DNA from: Phytophthora sp. 'mugwort'
Lineage: Eukaryota > Oomycota > Peronosporomycetes > Peronosporales > Peronosporaceae
Reading direction: 5' to 3'
DNA: 64,000 nt
NCBI GenBank assembly: GCA_033558025.1
Contig: JAUCEF010000013.1
Span: 303,001 to 367,000, forward strand
In this document: piece after piece, positions 1 through 11,031 of the stretch
How the letters are laid out: every line of letters starts with the position of its first letter
Numbering within the stretch: position 1 is the stretch's first letter
The notes under the pieces: model-generated
Databases searched by the model: none
The model's input: only the letters and a program-made list of their open reading frames with translations
Told to the model about the DNA's origin: nothing
Made by a program: the position numbers and the translations under genes

Positions 1-417
1 AGCGTAACGTCTCAAATCGAACCACAGGCGCAAAAACTTCCAAGTAATCCACACCATATTCTTGCAAATAGCCCTTTATCGCTAAACGGGCCTTGTATCT
101 TTCAATCGTTCCATCAGCGCGGCATTTGACGCATAGCACCCATTTACTCTGTAGTACTCTCATGCCGGTTTACGTGGAACTAGTTCCCAGGTCTGATTCT
201 CCAGCAATCAGCTGCACTCGACCTGCGCTGCTTGCTTCCGCTGCATAAACTGATCAGTCTTCATCGCTTCTTCAATGGTGGCTAGTTCTTTAATCACCTT
301 TGCTGAAAGAACAATTGCTTCAGAATGCCACTTTGCCATGACGCTCTTCATAAAATCTTTTCTCGCTCGGTCCTCACCTGACACCAACTCTTTTGCCTTC
401 ATCACAAATTTATTCAT
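1..417 (-). pseudogene. Copia reverse transcriptase, N-terminal part
   Basis: The minus strand from 417 gives the usual Copia RT entry (ATIEEAMKTDQF), meets a stop at 208-210, resumes as LLENQTWELVPRKP, and after a frameshift near 165 continues as KWVLCVKCRADGTIERYKAR and EYGVDYLEVFAPVVRFETLR to the window edge. This is the RVT_2 N-terminus; the catalytic YVDD box lies outside the window. The copy is inactive. Confidence 0.8.
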
Positions 418-995
418 CTATCTAGGTGGTTTACCTCGACGTCCACTTCTGGTGGTCGTTAGAATTCTATTCTTGCTATCACATACTCTTTTGGTCTTTC
501 GGAATCCTCCATCTCAACTAGGCCTCGTTTCCCTATTTTGATCGTGGTATCTCTTCTCGCTTCTATACAAGCTGCAGCCTCGTTGGTTTTCTTCAGGATA
601 CTTGAGCCAGTTGCCTGCTCCCCGTGACTTTTGTGCTTTACATCTGCACGATCAACTTCGCGCACTGCATGACCTGAACTCTTGCTTCTGATGACCTTTG
701 TCTTCATCGCACGGTTGCTGGCAGAGAGTCGTCAAAGCCTCTATGGTCTACTGCACCTCCAAGAGCCCCACCGCTTCGAATAGCCCCAGCACTTGGGCGC
801 TTCGAGAGTACACTAGTGCTCTGTTGATGTCTCTTTTGTCTTGGGTCGACCCGTGTTCTATTGTCCACATTGATCAGACGCAGACATTCCAAGCTTGCTT
901 GTTTCCAAAGGCAGCACATAATTATAGAGATGGTCTATCGCTTCATGATGATCCACATTGGTTTCAAGAGTGAGTGGTTCATCATCTCGCTCTTG

Positions 996-1989
996 TTATA
1001 ATTCTCTCTTCCACTGGCGTGCTAATGCCTTGTTCTTCTTTGCTTGCTCAATGGTGGGCAACTGAGGAAAATGACTTTCGTCAAAGAAACCCGTGTGGCT
1101 GTACACAGGCTTTAACGTCTCACAATCCAGAAGCTTATAGCCTTTGCGATTTCTTGGATATCCCACAATAATAATCTTTCTTGCACGTCGCTCCAACTTC
1201 TTGGGATTGTCCCCCTCGACAAACACGTAGGCTAGATGATGTTTCAGTGGTGGGCTATGACCAAACCATTTCTCATAAGGAGACACACTCTGATTCGCTC
1301 TTGCTGGTAGCAAATTTACACAGTAAGCACTTGTCAATGCAGCTTCTGCTCACATTTGCTTTGGCAGATTGCCATCGAACAATACACATCTCACTCGCTC
1401 AGCTATCGTTCGTGTCATACGCTCTGCTACTCCATTGTGCTCAAGCGTTTTCTTCACCGTTAGCATACATCCCATACCGACACACTCATCTTTCAACTTC
1501 ATGTACTCATTCGCACTATCCAATGTTGGGCTCTTCAATCTCACTCCTTTCTGGCGCTCAACATTCCACCGACATTCGTCAAAGATCCTATACATCTCCG
1601 TTCGCTGGCGCATGACGAACTCACTCTCGAATCGGCTCGCATCATCCACAAACACAAAAATAGCGGCACGAGGATGTTTGATACGGTCCCTAGATATCAG
1701 TGTGAGCTTTCTCATCGACTTGCCACTGTTTCTGGTCTGTACTGATGCGGTCCTTGAACGGCTTACGAGTAAGCTTGCTCTCAATACACGCTTCGTACTC
1801 CGTTCTGTCCATAGGTTTGATACTTGTCAGACCAATCTGTTGCATACCTCCACGAAGAGTAACCTCAAACGCATTTCGGCCTGGATGGCCAAGCCGCTTG
1901 TGCCATAAGCGCATCTCACTTTGTTCAGTCGGCATAGCGGTAGCGCAAATAGCCGTAGGCCACTCTTTGCTGCTCGCACGCAACTTCAT
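996..1989 (-). pseudogene. Copia GAG-pre-integrase and integrase remnant
   Basis: Three overlapping pieces (1690-1989, 1350-1784, 996-1337) together give a Copia integrase. The first holds the zinc-binding GAG-pre-integrase signature LWHKRLGHPG. The second holds the core end with HNGVAERMTRTIAERVR, the usual block around the third catalytic acidic residue. The third is the Copia-specific region after the core (SPYEKWFGHSPPLKHH and the following KARKIIIVGYPRNRKGYKL-like block). Frameshifts separate the pieces. Confidence 0.8.
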
Positions 1990-2599
1990 CGTGTACAGTT
2001 TGCTTCTGGATCAATCTTTGCGTGAACTACATCACCCGCCTTCGTCAACACTGTTGCAGCTTCAAATTGTCGAAATGAACGGCCAAGTAGTCTTCTCCAC
2101 GCATTGCCACTTATACTCGAACAGAAAACAAATTGAGCTGAATCGACGGAACGTAATAAACATTTCGAAGCCACACTCGCTGCTCACCCTGGTCTGTCAT
2201 CAAGGTAATTCGCATATGTCTCCAATGCCCATGACATGCAACTCATGCTTACCTCCAATCTCCCCTGCTGCTGAGATCGGACAATAGTTCACGAGAGAAT
2301 CCTTCACGTATGTCATGTGCCGAGTGGCCGCTGAACCTAATATCCATTCACCATGTTCTGTCGTAGCCCCATAGCACCTCGCGTCGAATTGCCGTCAACA
2401 CTGACTCCGAACTCAATCGTGAGCCTTCATCTCTGGTTCCCATGGCTCTTGCACCTTCATTTCCTTTTCGGTATTTTGCTGGGGTTCTGCGGGAATCTGG
2501 TCGTGCATCACCTCGTGAGCCCTTACTGCCACTAGAATAGCATCTCTACTTCCTTTCGATCGCCTTCTTGTGTTCGGTCATCATCTCATTTTCTTGTTT

Positions 2600-3564
2600 G
2601 GTCACGGTCATCATCATGAAAGTCGCGACGGCTCCGACAAGGAAGTGGATGTCGCCAACGGTGATCTTGCTTTTCCCTATAAATACGGCAGTCAGGAACG
2701 AAGTAGCCACGCAGATGGCATGGCGGCACTTGTCATTTCGATTAGACTCACTAGAGCCTTGCTGTTGTCCATCACTACGTGATCCAGCTCAGAATGCACT
2801 TTTTGCTGCTAATGCTGATTCACCAGGCTTTGCTTCTCTCTGGCCAGCTCTTCCAACAGCTCTGTTCTTTCTTTCTCCAAATACGAATTCTCCAGCAGCT
2901 CCATTAGCTTATCGAACTGCAGCTCTGTGCTCTTCGCCACGGAGTACACCAAATTCGGACGCAAAATGTTCTTCAACGTATCATTGAGCGCCATAGCTAG
3001 GATGTAAGGCTTTAGAGGTTCCTGGATGGGTAGTCCCATGTTCTCGAGCTTCTGAAGCCTTCTTCAGCTCCTCGATGAACACCAGCAGATTCTTACCCTT
3101 CTCGTACTTCATGCGGGTCATACCGAGCGAAGCTGATGCACTAGCGACAGCTTCGTCGCACCCACGGACGTCTTTTTCAACTTCTTAAGCACACCAACGG
3201 GCGTCGACTCCTCTTCAACCATCTTGGAGAGCTCTGGCGACAACGTCTTGTTTATCTTCCAACGAGCCGTCTTCCTGCACTCAACGTGCTTCTTATACTT
3301 CACAGGCTCCTCGTCCTTCGACGGCACATCTTCTTCCTTCACACAGAAGTCTTCCCACAGGCCTGTTGTATCAAGCTTGAGCTTCAGCCGGCTATACCAG
3401 CCGTTGAAGTCGCTGTTGTTGTCTACAAGCAATGGAACTGCAAAGCTCCCCATACTTGCTCTCTTCTCCTCCATTCGGCTTGGCAGGACGCTTCGGTGCG
3501 CATCGGCATTCTCTTCCGAATCTTTGGGCTCAGAACCTCTTGAGCTACAGGGGGCAAAAGGCAA
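2600..3564 (-). pseudogene. Copia gag remnant (UBN2-like gag with broken zinc knuckle)
   Basis: The open segment 3118-3564 reads like a Copia gag N-terminus, with the typical FNGWYSRLKLKLDTTGLWEDF-type core following a short leader; the likely start is the internal Met of MEEKRASMGSF. The frame is lost near 3118 and continues at 2809-3039 with a helical gag C-terminal part. Further left, a CCHC-like cluster (CHLRGYFVPDC on the minus strand, about 2690-2730) looks like the zinc knuckle, again out of frame. No intact product is possible. Confidence 0.7.
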
Positions 3565-3610
3565 TATATCGTTCTCTCTAGAAGGTTACGTATCTGTGCT
3601 TACACGGTTT
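3541..3610 (-). repeat. LTR-end segment shared with the Gypsy LTR at 10.65 kb
   Basis: On the minus strand this stretch runs GTGTAAGCACAGATACGTAA, then CCTTCTAGAGAGAACGAT and ATATTGCCTTTTGCCCCC. It aligns with 10646-10714 on the plus strand, the only gap being about 11 bases absent here. In both places it ends just before an element interior. It is probably the U5 end of the LTR of the Copia element. The start of that LTR to the right could not be fixed. Confidence 0.55.
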
Positions 3611-6060
3611 GCCCCTTAATACCTGTCTCTGCCGAAGAACAGCATCATTGTTACCGAGCGACTATGACTCTCTCTCAGCTCGCCCGCGCAAGTAACTCGA
3701 AAGGTTACGAAATCATGCTACGTAGTTAGCGATTCTTACACGGTAAATTAATATTAAATCCAAGGAGCAAGTCAGCAGCAATAACAAACGGTAATACTAC
3801 TAATAGTAACACATAATCGAACTGATAGCTAACCCATGTAATAAAAAAGCATTCGACGACGACGGGGGAACAACTTGCCTTTCGCTATGGCAACGATGGC
3901 AACGCTTTCGATCCGACAAGATGAGGGTGTTAAGTGGCGTAGCGGCCTGGCTGAAAGGGCAGCGGCCGGTATCTGTTGCGAAAACACTGAATGACCTGCC
4001 ATCGTCAATTTACTGGAAAGCCGGTTGCTCGAGTTGGAAAACCTGTAGTTCGTGTCAGGGCTGCCGGCGGCAACAGAATTTCATGTTTGGTAAACTTGTC
4101 ACAGATATTCACCATGATGAAAAGCTTGTTTGAAGATGAATCATGTATGAACTAGATGAAACGTGGCGATTCTAAGATAAAACCTCGGTAGCCGCCTCCT
4201 ACAGCGCCCCAAGCGTCTCGCACGGATAATACCTATCACCAGCTGCTGCACTTGATAGTAAAGCGTATTTCCATGCAAGAAGAAGATGATCCACCCAAAA
4301 ACACCATCATCTTCAGATAGACTGTAATCTGCAACTTGGCCGACTCTATGTTCCTGAAAAGCCAAGTTGCCATCCTCAACCTCTGACTGCTGCACAAATG
4401 GTCATCGCAGCGGTCAGCAGCCGGGTTGTTAGGTGAACAGTGTTGTTAGCTTGTTCACATGGGACAAGTCGGATGAATGTGGGTCTTCTCTTGTCAGTGT
4501 TGTGCCTATACGGCGTGGTCGTCCCGGTTGTACTCCGTCGGGATCCGCTTCAGCGCGGTCGGCAAATCCAGCTTGCCGATGAGATTAAGTGCGCCAATTA
4601 CATTCGCGCATGCCCACCCAGAGTGCATGTATCGTTTGCAGGTTCACCTGAACGTGCACCTCACAGTTTCAATCTGCAACAACAAATAGGTACTTCAGTA
4701 AATAAAACAGCGCTTCGGTGAATGATGACAACGGGTACCTACGATCTCGAACTTCCAAGTCGGGTCCATTTGAAGCACGGGTAATGCGTCAAGTTGCGAT
4801 CGTTCAATAAGTACATGCTGAAGCGACCCACACTAAATTGGGCAGTGTTGATGAGCTCACGTTCACCTAGCCTCCTGCGAGAGAGGAAACAAGTTTAGAG
4901 ATATGTGAGCAAGTATCGGGTCAATCACGCAAATAACGCATTTTTCCTCTGTGCCCTCGTGTTGATGACTGCGAAGCCTATAAGACTACCAACTCGAACC
5001 TTGCAGCTGTTAACACGATACGCTCAGGAGTGCTTTGCTTCGTGGCGAGACAAAATGGTGCAGTGATTGTTTATATCTGAAATACGCAGTGGCTTTCACC
5101 ACCGATTCTAACGGAAGAGGGCCTTGACATTGTCTAAGTAAAACAGTGTAAATTGTGATTGTTACCACAATGGAGTTGTACCTTCACAATAGTGTTTGTG
5201 CGCAGCATGCATGTTGACACCGGCATCATATAGAAATATACGAGGTGTAACGCTGTTGAGCACTGTCTCCGTTGTGGATTTCAAAAAATCCCAAACGGAC
5301 AAGTTTGATGCGACAACTTTAATGACACGGTGGTGGGCCTCGATCGGTTGTTGGGTCGGTAGAAAGCCAGAAATCGAGGAGCTGCTAAAACTCCAGCGCC
5401 CCGAGCGAGATGCCAAGTAGGTGCTTTCAAACCATTTCGCGTACGCAATGTCGCCGTCTACCTTTCACGTTCGGATAATAAGCTTTGAGAGAGCACTGAA
5501 CTGCTTTATCGACTGAAATAGGTGTAACATTTTGAGATGATATACGACAGTCTCTATGTAAGCTCTGTTTGTCAGTCTTTGTAAATGACTTACCTTTTTC
5601 GCCTGCCGCAAAAGATGTTCCCAGCGCGTTAATACTTCAATATTAGGCCAGATAGTTTATAAACCTCCCGCAACAGCATCGAATGGTCAATAGTGCAACT
5701 CGCAACTAGGACCTCCACATCGAGAGATCTGTTTGCGTAAAAAACGAGAGTCTGAAACATTTTTTGGTAGGCAGATTGAAACTATTATCGCAGGGCGAAG
5801 ATTTACAACCACGGTTGAAACGTTTGCACGTAGCTCGCACGCGACCGCCGAACCGATATACCCCGCAATTGGCAAGTGTCGAACGACCAAAATAAAGGCG
5901 ATAGGTGCCGTCTATCGCTTTCACGAGACTGCCGTACTGGTTAGCAGATGCCCGTGCTACGCCATGAAATAAGGCGTGCGATGCCAGAATTAGACCGATC
6001 GAAGTTTCTGGAGAGCTCGACTTGGTACTAATGTGTTCGAGGGTCTCTAAAATATGAAGT
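3611..6060. other. No confident gene; possible ankyrin relic
   Basis: No long or conserved frame stands out. Around 5162-5330 the minus strand reads IFLYDAGVNMHAAHKHYCEG followed by TTPLW, resembling an ankyrin repeat (DAGAdvnaad...GtTPL), but it is a single short hit with no continuing repeats. A minus frame at 4141-4395 has fair codon use but no recognisable product. The left end (about 3620-3730) may still belong to the Copia LTR. Confidence 0.3.
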
Positions 6061-7352
6061 CTATCGTAGCTGCCGCATCAGATGCAGACTGAGCGTCGAA
6101 AGCTTCTCGCATCTGGCAAAGTTTGCCGCTAGTCCAGATGGCAGGACGTTAAAATTGTCCATCTCCCTACCACCGTCGTTTTTCTGACGAAGCGCTTTGA
6201 AGTGGGCTTTGCCGTTTTCAAGCTGACGAGCACCGAGAACAAAGCTTAAAACCGCAGGGTCTCTGCGATGCCCATGGCGTTGCCATCCACGCCGGAGACT
6301 CTGATCATTGGCGATGTCTTGGCGGATGAGCAAGGAGCACCGGAGATACGCCAGCTCGTCGTGGCTCCAAGCCTGATTCTGCCTCAGCGGCCGGGGTACC
6401 GCCTGGGTGACAACATTGGGACACCGGGGCGCACCTCTGCGGCATGCACGGAGATATGACAATACGTCCGGACAAGGCCGCAATGGCTGCGGCGCTGAAC
6501 TGCATCACGTACCTTGCCGACGGGGGAAGTGCAATGGACTGACCGAACAGTGGTGATGGAGATAGCGTCTTTAGCGGGATCGCTCAGCAGTCGTTACTCA
6601 ATGGAGGTACAGCGACATGGGGTGTTCTGCAGCGAGTGGGTACTATCTGGTACTTAAGACCATGAAGCTCTACGCACCTGATGGAAAAATTGTGAACCCG
6701 AATACGCAGTACAGAGCGCTCTGCAACTTGGGCAACCAGATCAAGGACGTAGTGCACTGGTCGTGGACACCAAGAAGTAATCTCAAGGTCATGGCGCTGA
6801 CCTGCACGGTTTCAGGGGGAATCCGCCGGACAACTACGATATCTCATGCGGATGCTGGTATTGAACTTCCCGCAGTTGGTGCATCGCGGAGCTCACGATG
6901 GGAGCATCCGCTATGTCGCGAAAGCTGCAACCCATGTGCCCATACGACGAGTTTTCACTGCGGCAAGGAGAGTGGAGCAACAACACGAGGTACCCAGAGA
7001 CTGGAGGAGGGCAGACAGATCAGGACGCACAGCGAACTGGAGCGGACGATGCAACAGGAAGTGGGTGAGGCAACCACCGTGGTCTATGTTCACCCGCATC
7101 CACGGCTAGCGAGGATGGTGTGCTTGTGGGCAGTGCCTCGAAGGTGAATAGCCACCAGGAAGCAATTCAAGCAACAGATCGCCAAGCAGTCGATAGCCAC
7201 AAGTAAACGGATACGTGCCAAAGTGCTGATGAAATGGGAGCGCCACAGCAGTGAGATAGCCACTGGCCTGGAGCAGCTACGATGGCGAACAATCAGAAGA
7301 GTAGTAGGATTGAACCCATGGGGGAAGCAGCTACTCTTTCGCGTGACACATC
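6061..7352. other. Unresolved stretch before the Gypsy RNase H
   Basis: Open segments occur on the plus strand (6448-6531, 6617-7147) and minus strand (6061-6483). The plus segments sit where the gag and reverse transcriptase of the following Gypsy element should be, but none reads as gag, protease or reverse transcriptase. The reverse transcriptase is clearly missing immediately before 7353, so a deletion or rearrangement has removed it. I cannot say what this DNA was. Confidence 0.3.
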
Positions 7353-8078
7353 ATGCTCGATACCGACTGGCACTGGGGGCATGAGCACCAGGAAGCCTTT
7401 GACAACATCAAGGCAAGCCTTCAGAAGGCGCCTGTCCTGGCACTGTCGGACGAGACGAAGCCGCTCAGCGTCGTCTGTGATGCATCCGACTATGCAATCG
7501 GGTGTGCATTGCTGCAGCACGATGCAACAGGATGTGGACGAGTGATCTCATTTCAGTCCAGGCAGCTCAAGACTGCCGAATGGAACTACCCCGTTCATGA
7601 TAAGGATCTGCTTGCCATGAAGTACGCCCTTGTCAAGTTCCGGGTGGACCTCCTGGGCTCCCAGCCCTTTGTGATCTACAAAGAACACGCATCCTTACGG
7701 ACGGCGACGAATTCGCCCTATTTGTCCCAACGGATGGCGAGATGGCTGTCCTTCTTCGCGGAATACAAATTCCGCGTTGCGTACAAACCTGGCAAGTCCA
7801 ACGCGCTTGCCGATGCGTTGTCACGCAGGCTGAACTATGAGCTGGCGAACATCAGTCGTGTCACGACTGATCTATACGATCAGATACACATGGCGTATCG
7901 GGGCGACGCAGCCCTGGCACCTTTGGTGCGTTTCATGGCCGCTGGCAAGGAAGCCAAGGCCGAGTGGGCCAATTATCGAGTGGAGCCCCATGAACCCCCT
8001 CGGGTAGTCGTTCCAAACGGCGAGGATCTCAAGTTTGACATCGCACGATGCGCCCTCCAGCGGTCACTTGGGCCTTGA
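7353..8078 (+). pseudogene. Gypsy RNase H domain and connection to integrase
   Basis: The reading begins at the normal boundary between reverse transcriptase and RNase H (WGHEHQEAFDNIKASLQKAP), then gives the RNase H acidic motif CDASDYAIGCALLQ, NYPVHDKDLLAMKYAL with the second acidic residue, and the tether end YKPGKSNALADALSRR. The following 100 residues are the linker to the integrase zinc finger (PPRVVVPNGEDLKFDI), after which a frameshift occurs near 8050. The upstream reverse transcriptase is missing, so this is a fragment rather than a gene. Confidence 0.8.
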
Positions 8079-9151
8079 AAGATCTTCCAATCGGTCTCTC
8101 AGTACTTTTGGTGGGCCCACATGTACAAGTGGGTCGAACAGTACATGAAGATATGCGAAACATGTCAGCAGGTGATACCCGCCGGGCACGCCTCGGCTTC
8201 TTTCCAGAGCCTGCCCGTTCCAGCGGACTGTTGGAAGTCGATGAGTCTGGATTTCATCTTCGGACTTTCAGCTGACGACCACGGAAACACCGGTATCCTG
8301 GTGTTCGTGTGCCGTCTGAGCAAGATGGTGCGTCTTGCTCCGGTCAAAGACACAGTGACCGGGGAACAGGCTGGAAACTGTTCCTGGATGGCGTTTTCCG
8401 CCATCATGATCTGTCGGAGACAATTGTTTCGAATCGTGACCCGCGGTTTACCGCCGCGTTCTGGCGAACGCTGTTCCAACTACTTGGAACGAGGCTGCAC
8501 ATGTCCACTGCCGATCATCCTCAGACGGATGGGCAGACGGAGTGTGGCAAACCGAGTGCTTGTGGACACTCTACGCAGTGTCTGTGCGGAGGCTCCTCGC
8601 ACTTGGTCACAATGCCTGCCAGTAGTTGAGTTTGCACTCAACCACAATGCGGTCCACGCATGGATCGGGTATAACCCGTTCTATCTGAATGGCTTACATC
8701 ATCCACGGGTGCCGCTCACTTTGCGAGACAGCACCCCTTCTTCTGTTCTAAGTGGGGGAGAGGCTCGGAAAGCGCTTTCCTCCAGGTCTCGGACATGAGA
8801 CCGGTTTCCTTGCGGAAACAAGTGGAGTCATTTATAGACACCAGGCAGAACGTAATCAGCCGTGTCCGTGATGCCATGGCAGCGGCACAGGACAAACAAA
8901 AGGAGTACTCTGACAACAATGGAAGAGGAAACTTAAACGTGTTTAATGTCGGGGATTTAATCATACTAGACACTAGGAGCTTTTTTACTCACCACGGTAA
9001 ATTCCGTTGGGAGCAGCTGAAGCAACTCTTCATTGGAACCTTCGCGGTCCTGGCCAGGCATAGTGCGGCATATACCATTGACCTGCCTAAGTCGATGACG
9101 GCCCACCCGACGTTCTACGTGAGCCGTCTGAAGCGGTACCATGATCCGTAG
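8040..9151 (+). pseudogene. Gypsy integrase (zinc finger, core, C-terminal part), frameshifted
   Basis: Pieces of the HHCC finger are visible (DAPSSGHLGLE, then CETCQQ near 8155-8172). The core continues with the first catalytic Asp in SLDFIFGL, the second in VSNRDPRFTAAFW and the Glu in TADHPQTDGQTE, the last two in another frame (8309-8629). The GYNPFYLNG block and a C-terminal segment (8795-9151) ending in HPTFYVSRLKRYHDP follow, again in a new frame. All parts of a Gypsy integrase are present but at least three frame changes break it. A stop follows directly at 9149-9151. Confidence 0.8.
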
Positions 9152-9169
9152 GGCTCATAGGCCCCAGCT

Positions 9170-10145
9170 CTACAACGCGAGGCTGGGGCTCTTCTCTCTG
9201 AGCGCGCCTGGCTTCTTTCGCCGGCTCGTGAACCCCTTGAGCGGGATGTTGTGCGGTGCGAGGAGCACGCACCGAGCGATGCTCACGTTTTGGAACAGGG
9301 GCTGCTTGGCCACCAGGTGGAGCTCATAAGCGCCCCGAGGAAAGCGCCAGCCAAGAAGCACGCGAGGCAGCTGGAGCTGACCCATGTAGGCGTCGGCTCC
9401 GTGGGACTCCTCAGGAGGGAAGTACCCGAGAGCGTAAGGCGGCCCCCCACGAACAGGTGAAGAGTACTTCACAGGCGACAGGGTCGCCGGGGCCCGCACT
9501 CCCTTATGACGAGCAGCCTGATACTCCGACTGGTGCCCGTCGAGATCGTTGGAGATCTCTCGGCCAATTGGCCCTCTTCCGCCTCTTCGGAAGAAGAACT
9601 GCAGAGGACCTTCCTTGTTCGTGAGCGTGAGGGTTCCATACCCTTCACGGATCGGAGAATTGGAAGCAGCTCGCCGCTTGCGGCTGACTTCCGAGACTGC
9701 TGCAGTCTTAGCAGCCTTGACGCGGAAGCTGCCTCAGCGAGCGTCAAGTTCTTTACCGGAGAACGAGGGTTCTCTTCGTCCTCCTTGGGTGAGCATGGGC
9801 TCCCCTGACGCTCAGCCGTCTTCGGCGCGTCGCCATCGTCGCCGTTATGGCTAGACAGCAGGATAAGGGACCCTAGCAGTCCGACTGACTCATAGTCCAC
9901 GAGGAGCTCAGGGTCTTCCTCAGGCGGTTCAACTGCCTTGGGGGTCACCTTGGATTCCACCTTGGTGGATCCCTTAGCAGCAGAGACTTTGCGGACGGCT
10001 TAGAGCTCTTAGCCTGCAGCTTGGAAGCAACAGGCTTGGCAGGCGCTTTCGCAGCGCTGCTAGACCGAGTCTTGGTCATGCTTAAGGCTGACGTGAAAGC
10101 CGAAGAAGAAGAAAAAGAAGAGCACGCGGAAGTGCTCGGGCTCAA
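9170..10145 (-). pseudogene. Antisense open frame between integrase and 3' LTR
   Basis: Three overlapping minus-strand frames run head to tail: 9945-10145 (Ser/Ala/Lys/Pro-rich, basic; MTKTRSSSAAKAPAKP), 9469-9960 (acidic, Pro/Glu/Ser-rich) and 9170-9499. The last reads like folded protein, with YALGYFPPEESHGADAYMGQ, QLQLPRVLLGWRFPRGAYEL and VARCVLLAPHN-type stretches. Two single-base shifts would join them, near 9990 and 9490. I do not recognise the product. Antisense frames in this position are known from some plant Gypsy lineages, so an accessory gene is possible. The region is also dense in perfect short inverted repeats, so part of its openness could be structural rather than coding. Confidence 0.4.
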
Positions 10146-10272
10146 AAGTAAATGAGCCGGCTGCGGAAACCAACCGCAGCGAAGTCGATGTAATACGACT
10201 TGGAGAGTGAAAGACAGAGATTTCCTTTCACTCGCCCTGGATGGTCGGTAAACCGAAATAAGCGGGGGAGGA

Positions 10273-10720
10273 TGTAACGGGGTTACATGAAGAGTGCCAG
10301 GTCACTCTTCAGAGCAAGTGTACTCAAGTACACTAAGTGATGTAGCTAAACATCACTATGACGTCGACGGTAATGACGTCATGGATAGGTACCACAGTTA
10401 TGGTACAAAGACCTCAGAGCCACTCAATAGGATAACATCTAGGGAACTTTATAGGTGACTAATAGTTAGTATGTAGACGCATTAAAAGGGGTCACCTATA
10501 AATGTATTCAGTCGTAATTCTACCTAATTTTGGTAACAGTCCCACAGGCCAGGGACTAGTGAACTGCCGTTCACTGAGAGTTTGTATACTCTCCGGAACT
10601 CACACTTCCTGTGCGCAAGGTGTTGTGTGCCCCGTCACACAAGGCGTGTAACCAGGGATACGTAACCTTTTAGGGAGAACGATAACTGGAGTAATATATT
10701 GCCTTTTGCCCCCTACAACA
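10273..10720 (+). repeat. Gypsy 3' LTR (448 bp), built of consecutive hairpins
   Basis: It starts TGTAAC right after a polypurine tract and ends ACAACA. Ten stems of six to twelve perfect base pairs follow one another: 10288-10296/10303-10311, 10317-10324/10327-10334, 10336-10343/10350-10357, 10358-10365/10375-10382, 10389-10394/10401-10406, 10448-10459/10491-10502, 10538-10543/10552-10557, 10558-10564/10569-10575, 10576-10581/10588-10593 and 10623-10629/10636-10642. The first bases also pair (10273-10278/10282-10287). No second copy of this LTR is seen in the window. Confidence 0.8.
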
Positions 10721-11031
10721 AGAATTCTGAAAAACTAACAGTTATCTTTATGTAGGATTTTAAAGGCACTTCAGCAATCATTTTTTCTTAGTCTTCATCG
10801 TATTGTGTGATCGACCACAACGAATTATTGACGTTGTTGCGCAGATGTCAAGCAACAGAGGCAGATCGCGCCTCGCAGGCGGCCTCGAAATGGTTATGGC
10901 AGTGTGTTTTTCAGTGCACTTGACTCTTACATGGTTGAGGTCCGCGTTGTGATAGCTGGCTGAAGTTGGAAAATACATATTGAGGAAAGGCGTTTACTTG
11001 AGGAGGAGCGCGCACAGAATGAAATCGCGTA
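10721..11031. other. Short coiled-coil-like relic
   Basis: Most of this stretch shows nothing. Just before the inverted repeat, 10978-11034 on the plus strand reads IEERRLLEEERAQNEIA, a heptad-rich fragment ended by a stop and continuing in frame as LQQKIVMLKEAQEAI in the repeat arm. It is a scrap of a coiled-coil gene, not a gene. Confidence 0.3.

Larger units (their letters stand above)
1..3547 (-). mobile_element. Degenerate Copia (Ty1-type) retrotransposon, cut by window edge
   Basis: The minus strand carries, from right to left, a Copia gag, a damaged zinc knuckle and protease region, a GAG-pre-integrase and integrase block, and the start of the Copia reverse transcriptase. That is the Copia order (integrase before reverse transcriptase). 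Each domain lies in a different frame or is broken by stops, so the element is dead. The 3' part of pol and the 3' LTR lie outside the window. A PBS-like stretch (AGGTTCTGAGCCCA on the minus strand, about 3533-3547) follows the LTR-like end at about 3541-3610. Family assignment is firm; exact ends are not. Confidence 0.85.
7353..10720 (+). mobile_element. 5'-truncated Ty3/Gypsy retrotransposon with 3' LTR
   Basis: The plus strand shows RNase H (7353-7850), integrase with zinc finger, core and C-terminal part (about 8040-9151), a region holding an antisense frame (9170-10145), a polypurine tract (AGCGGGGGAGGA, 10261-10272) and an LTR that begins TGTAAC and ends ACAACA. RNase H before integrase is the Gypsy order. 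The 5' LTR, gag, protease and reverse transcriptase are absent. Frameshifts in the integrase show it is not active. Confidence 0.85.

Noticed and set aside
10721..10730. AGAATTCTGA after the Gypsy LTR as a second primer-binding site
   Set aside because: It only loosely resembles the PBS-like stretch of the Copia element, and no gag follows. It is treated as flanking DNA.
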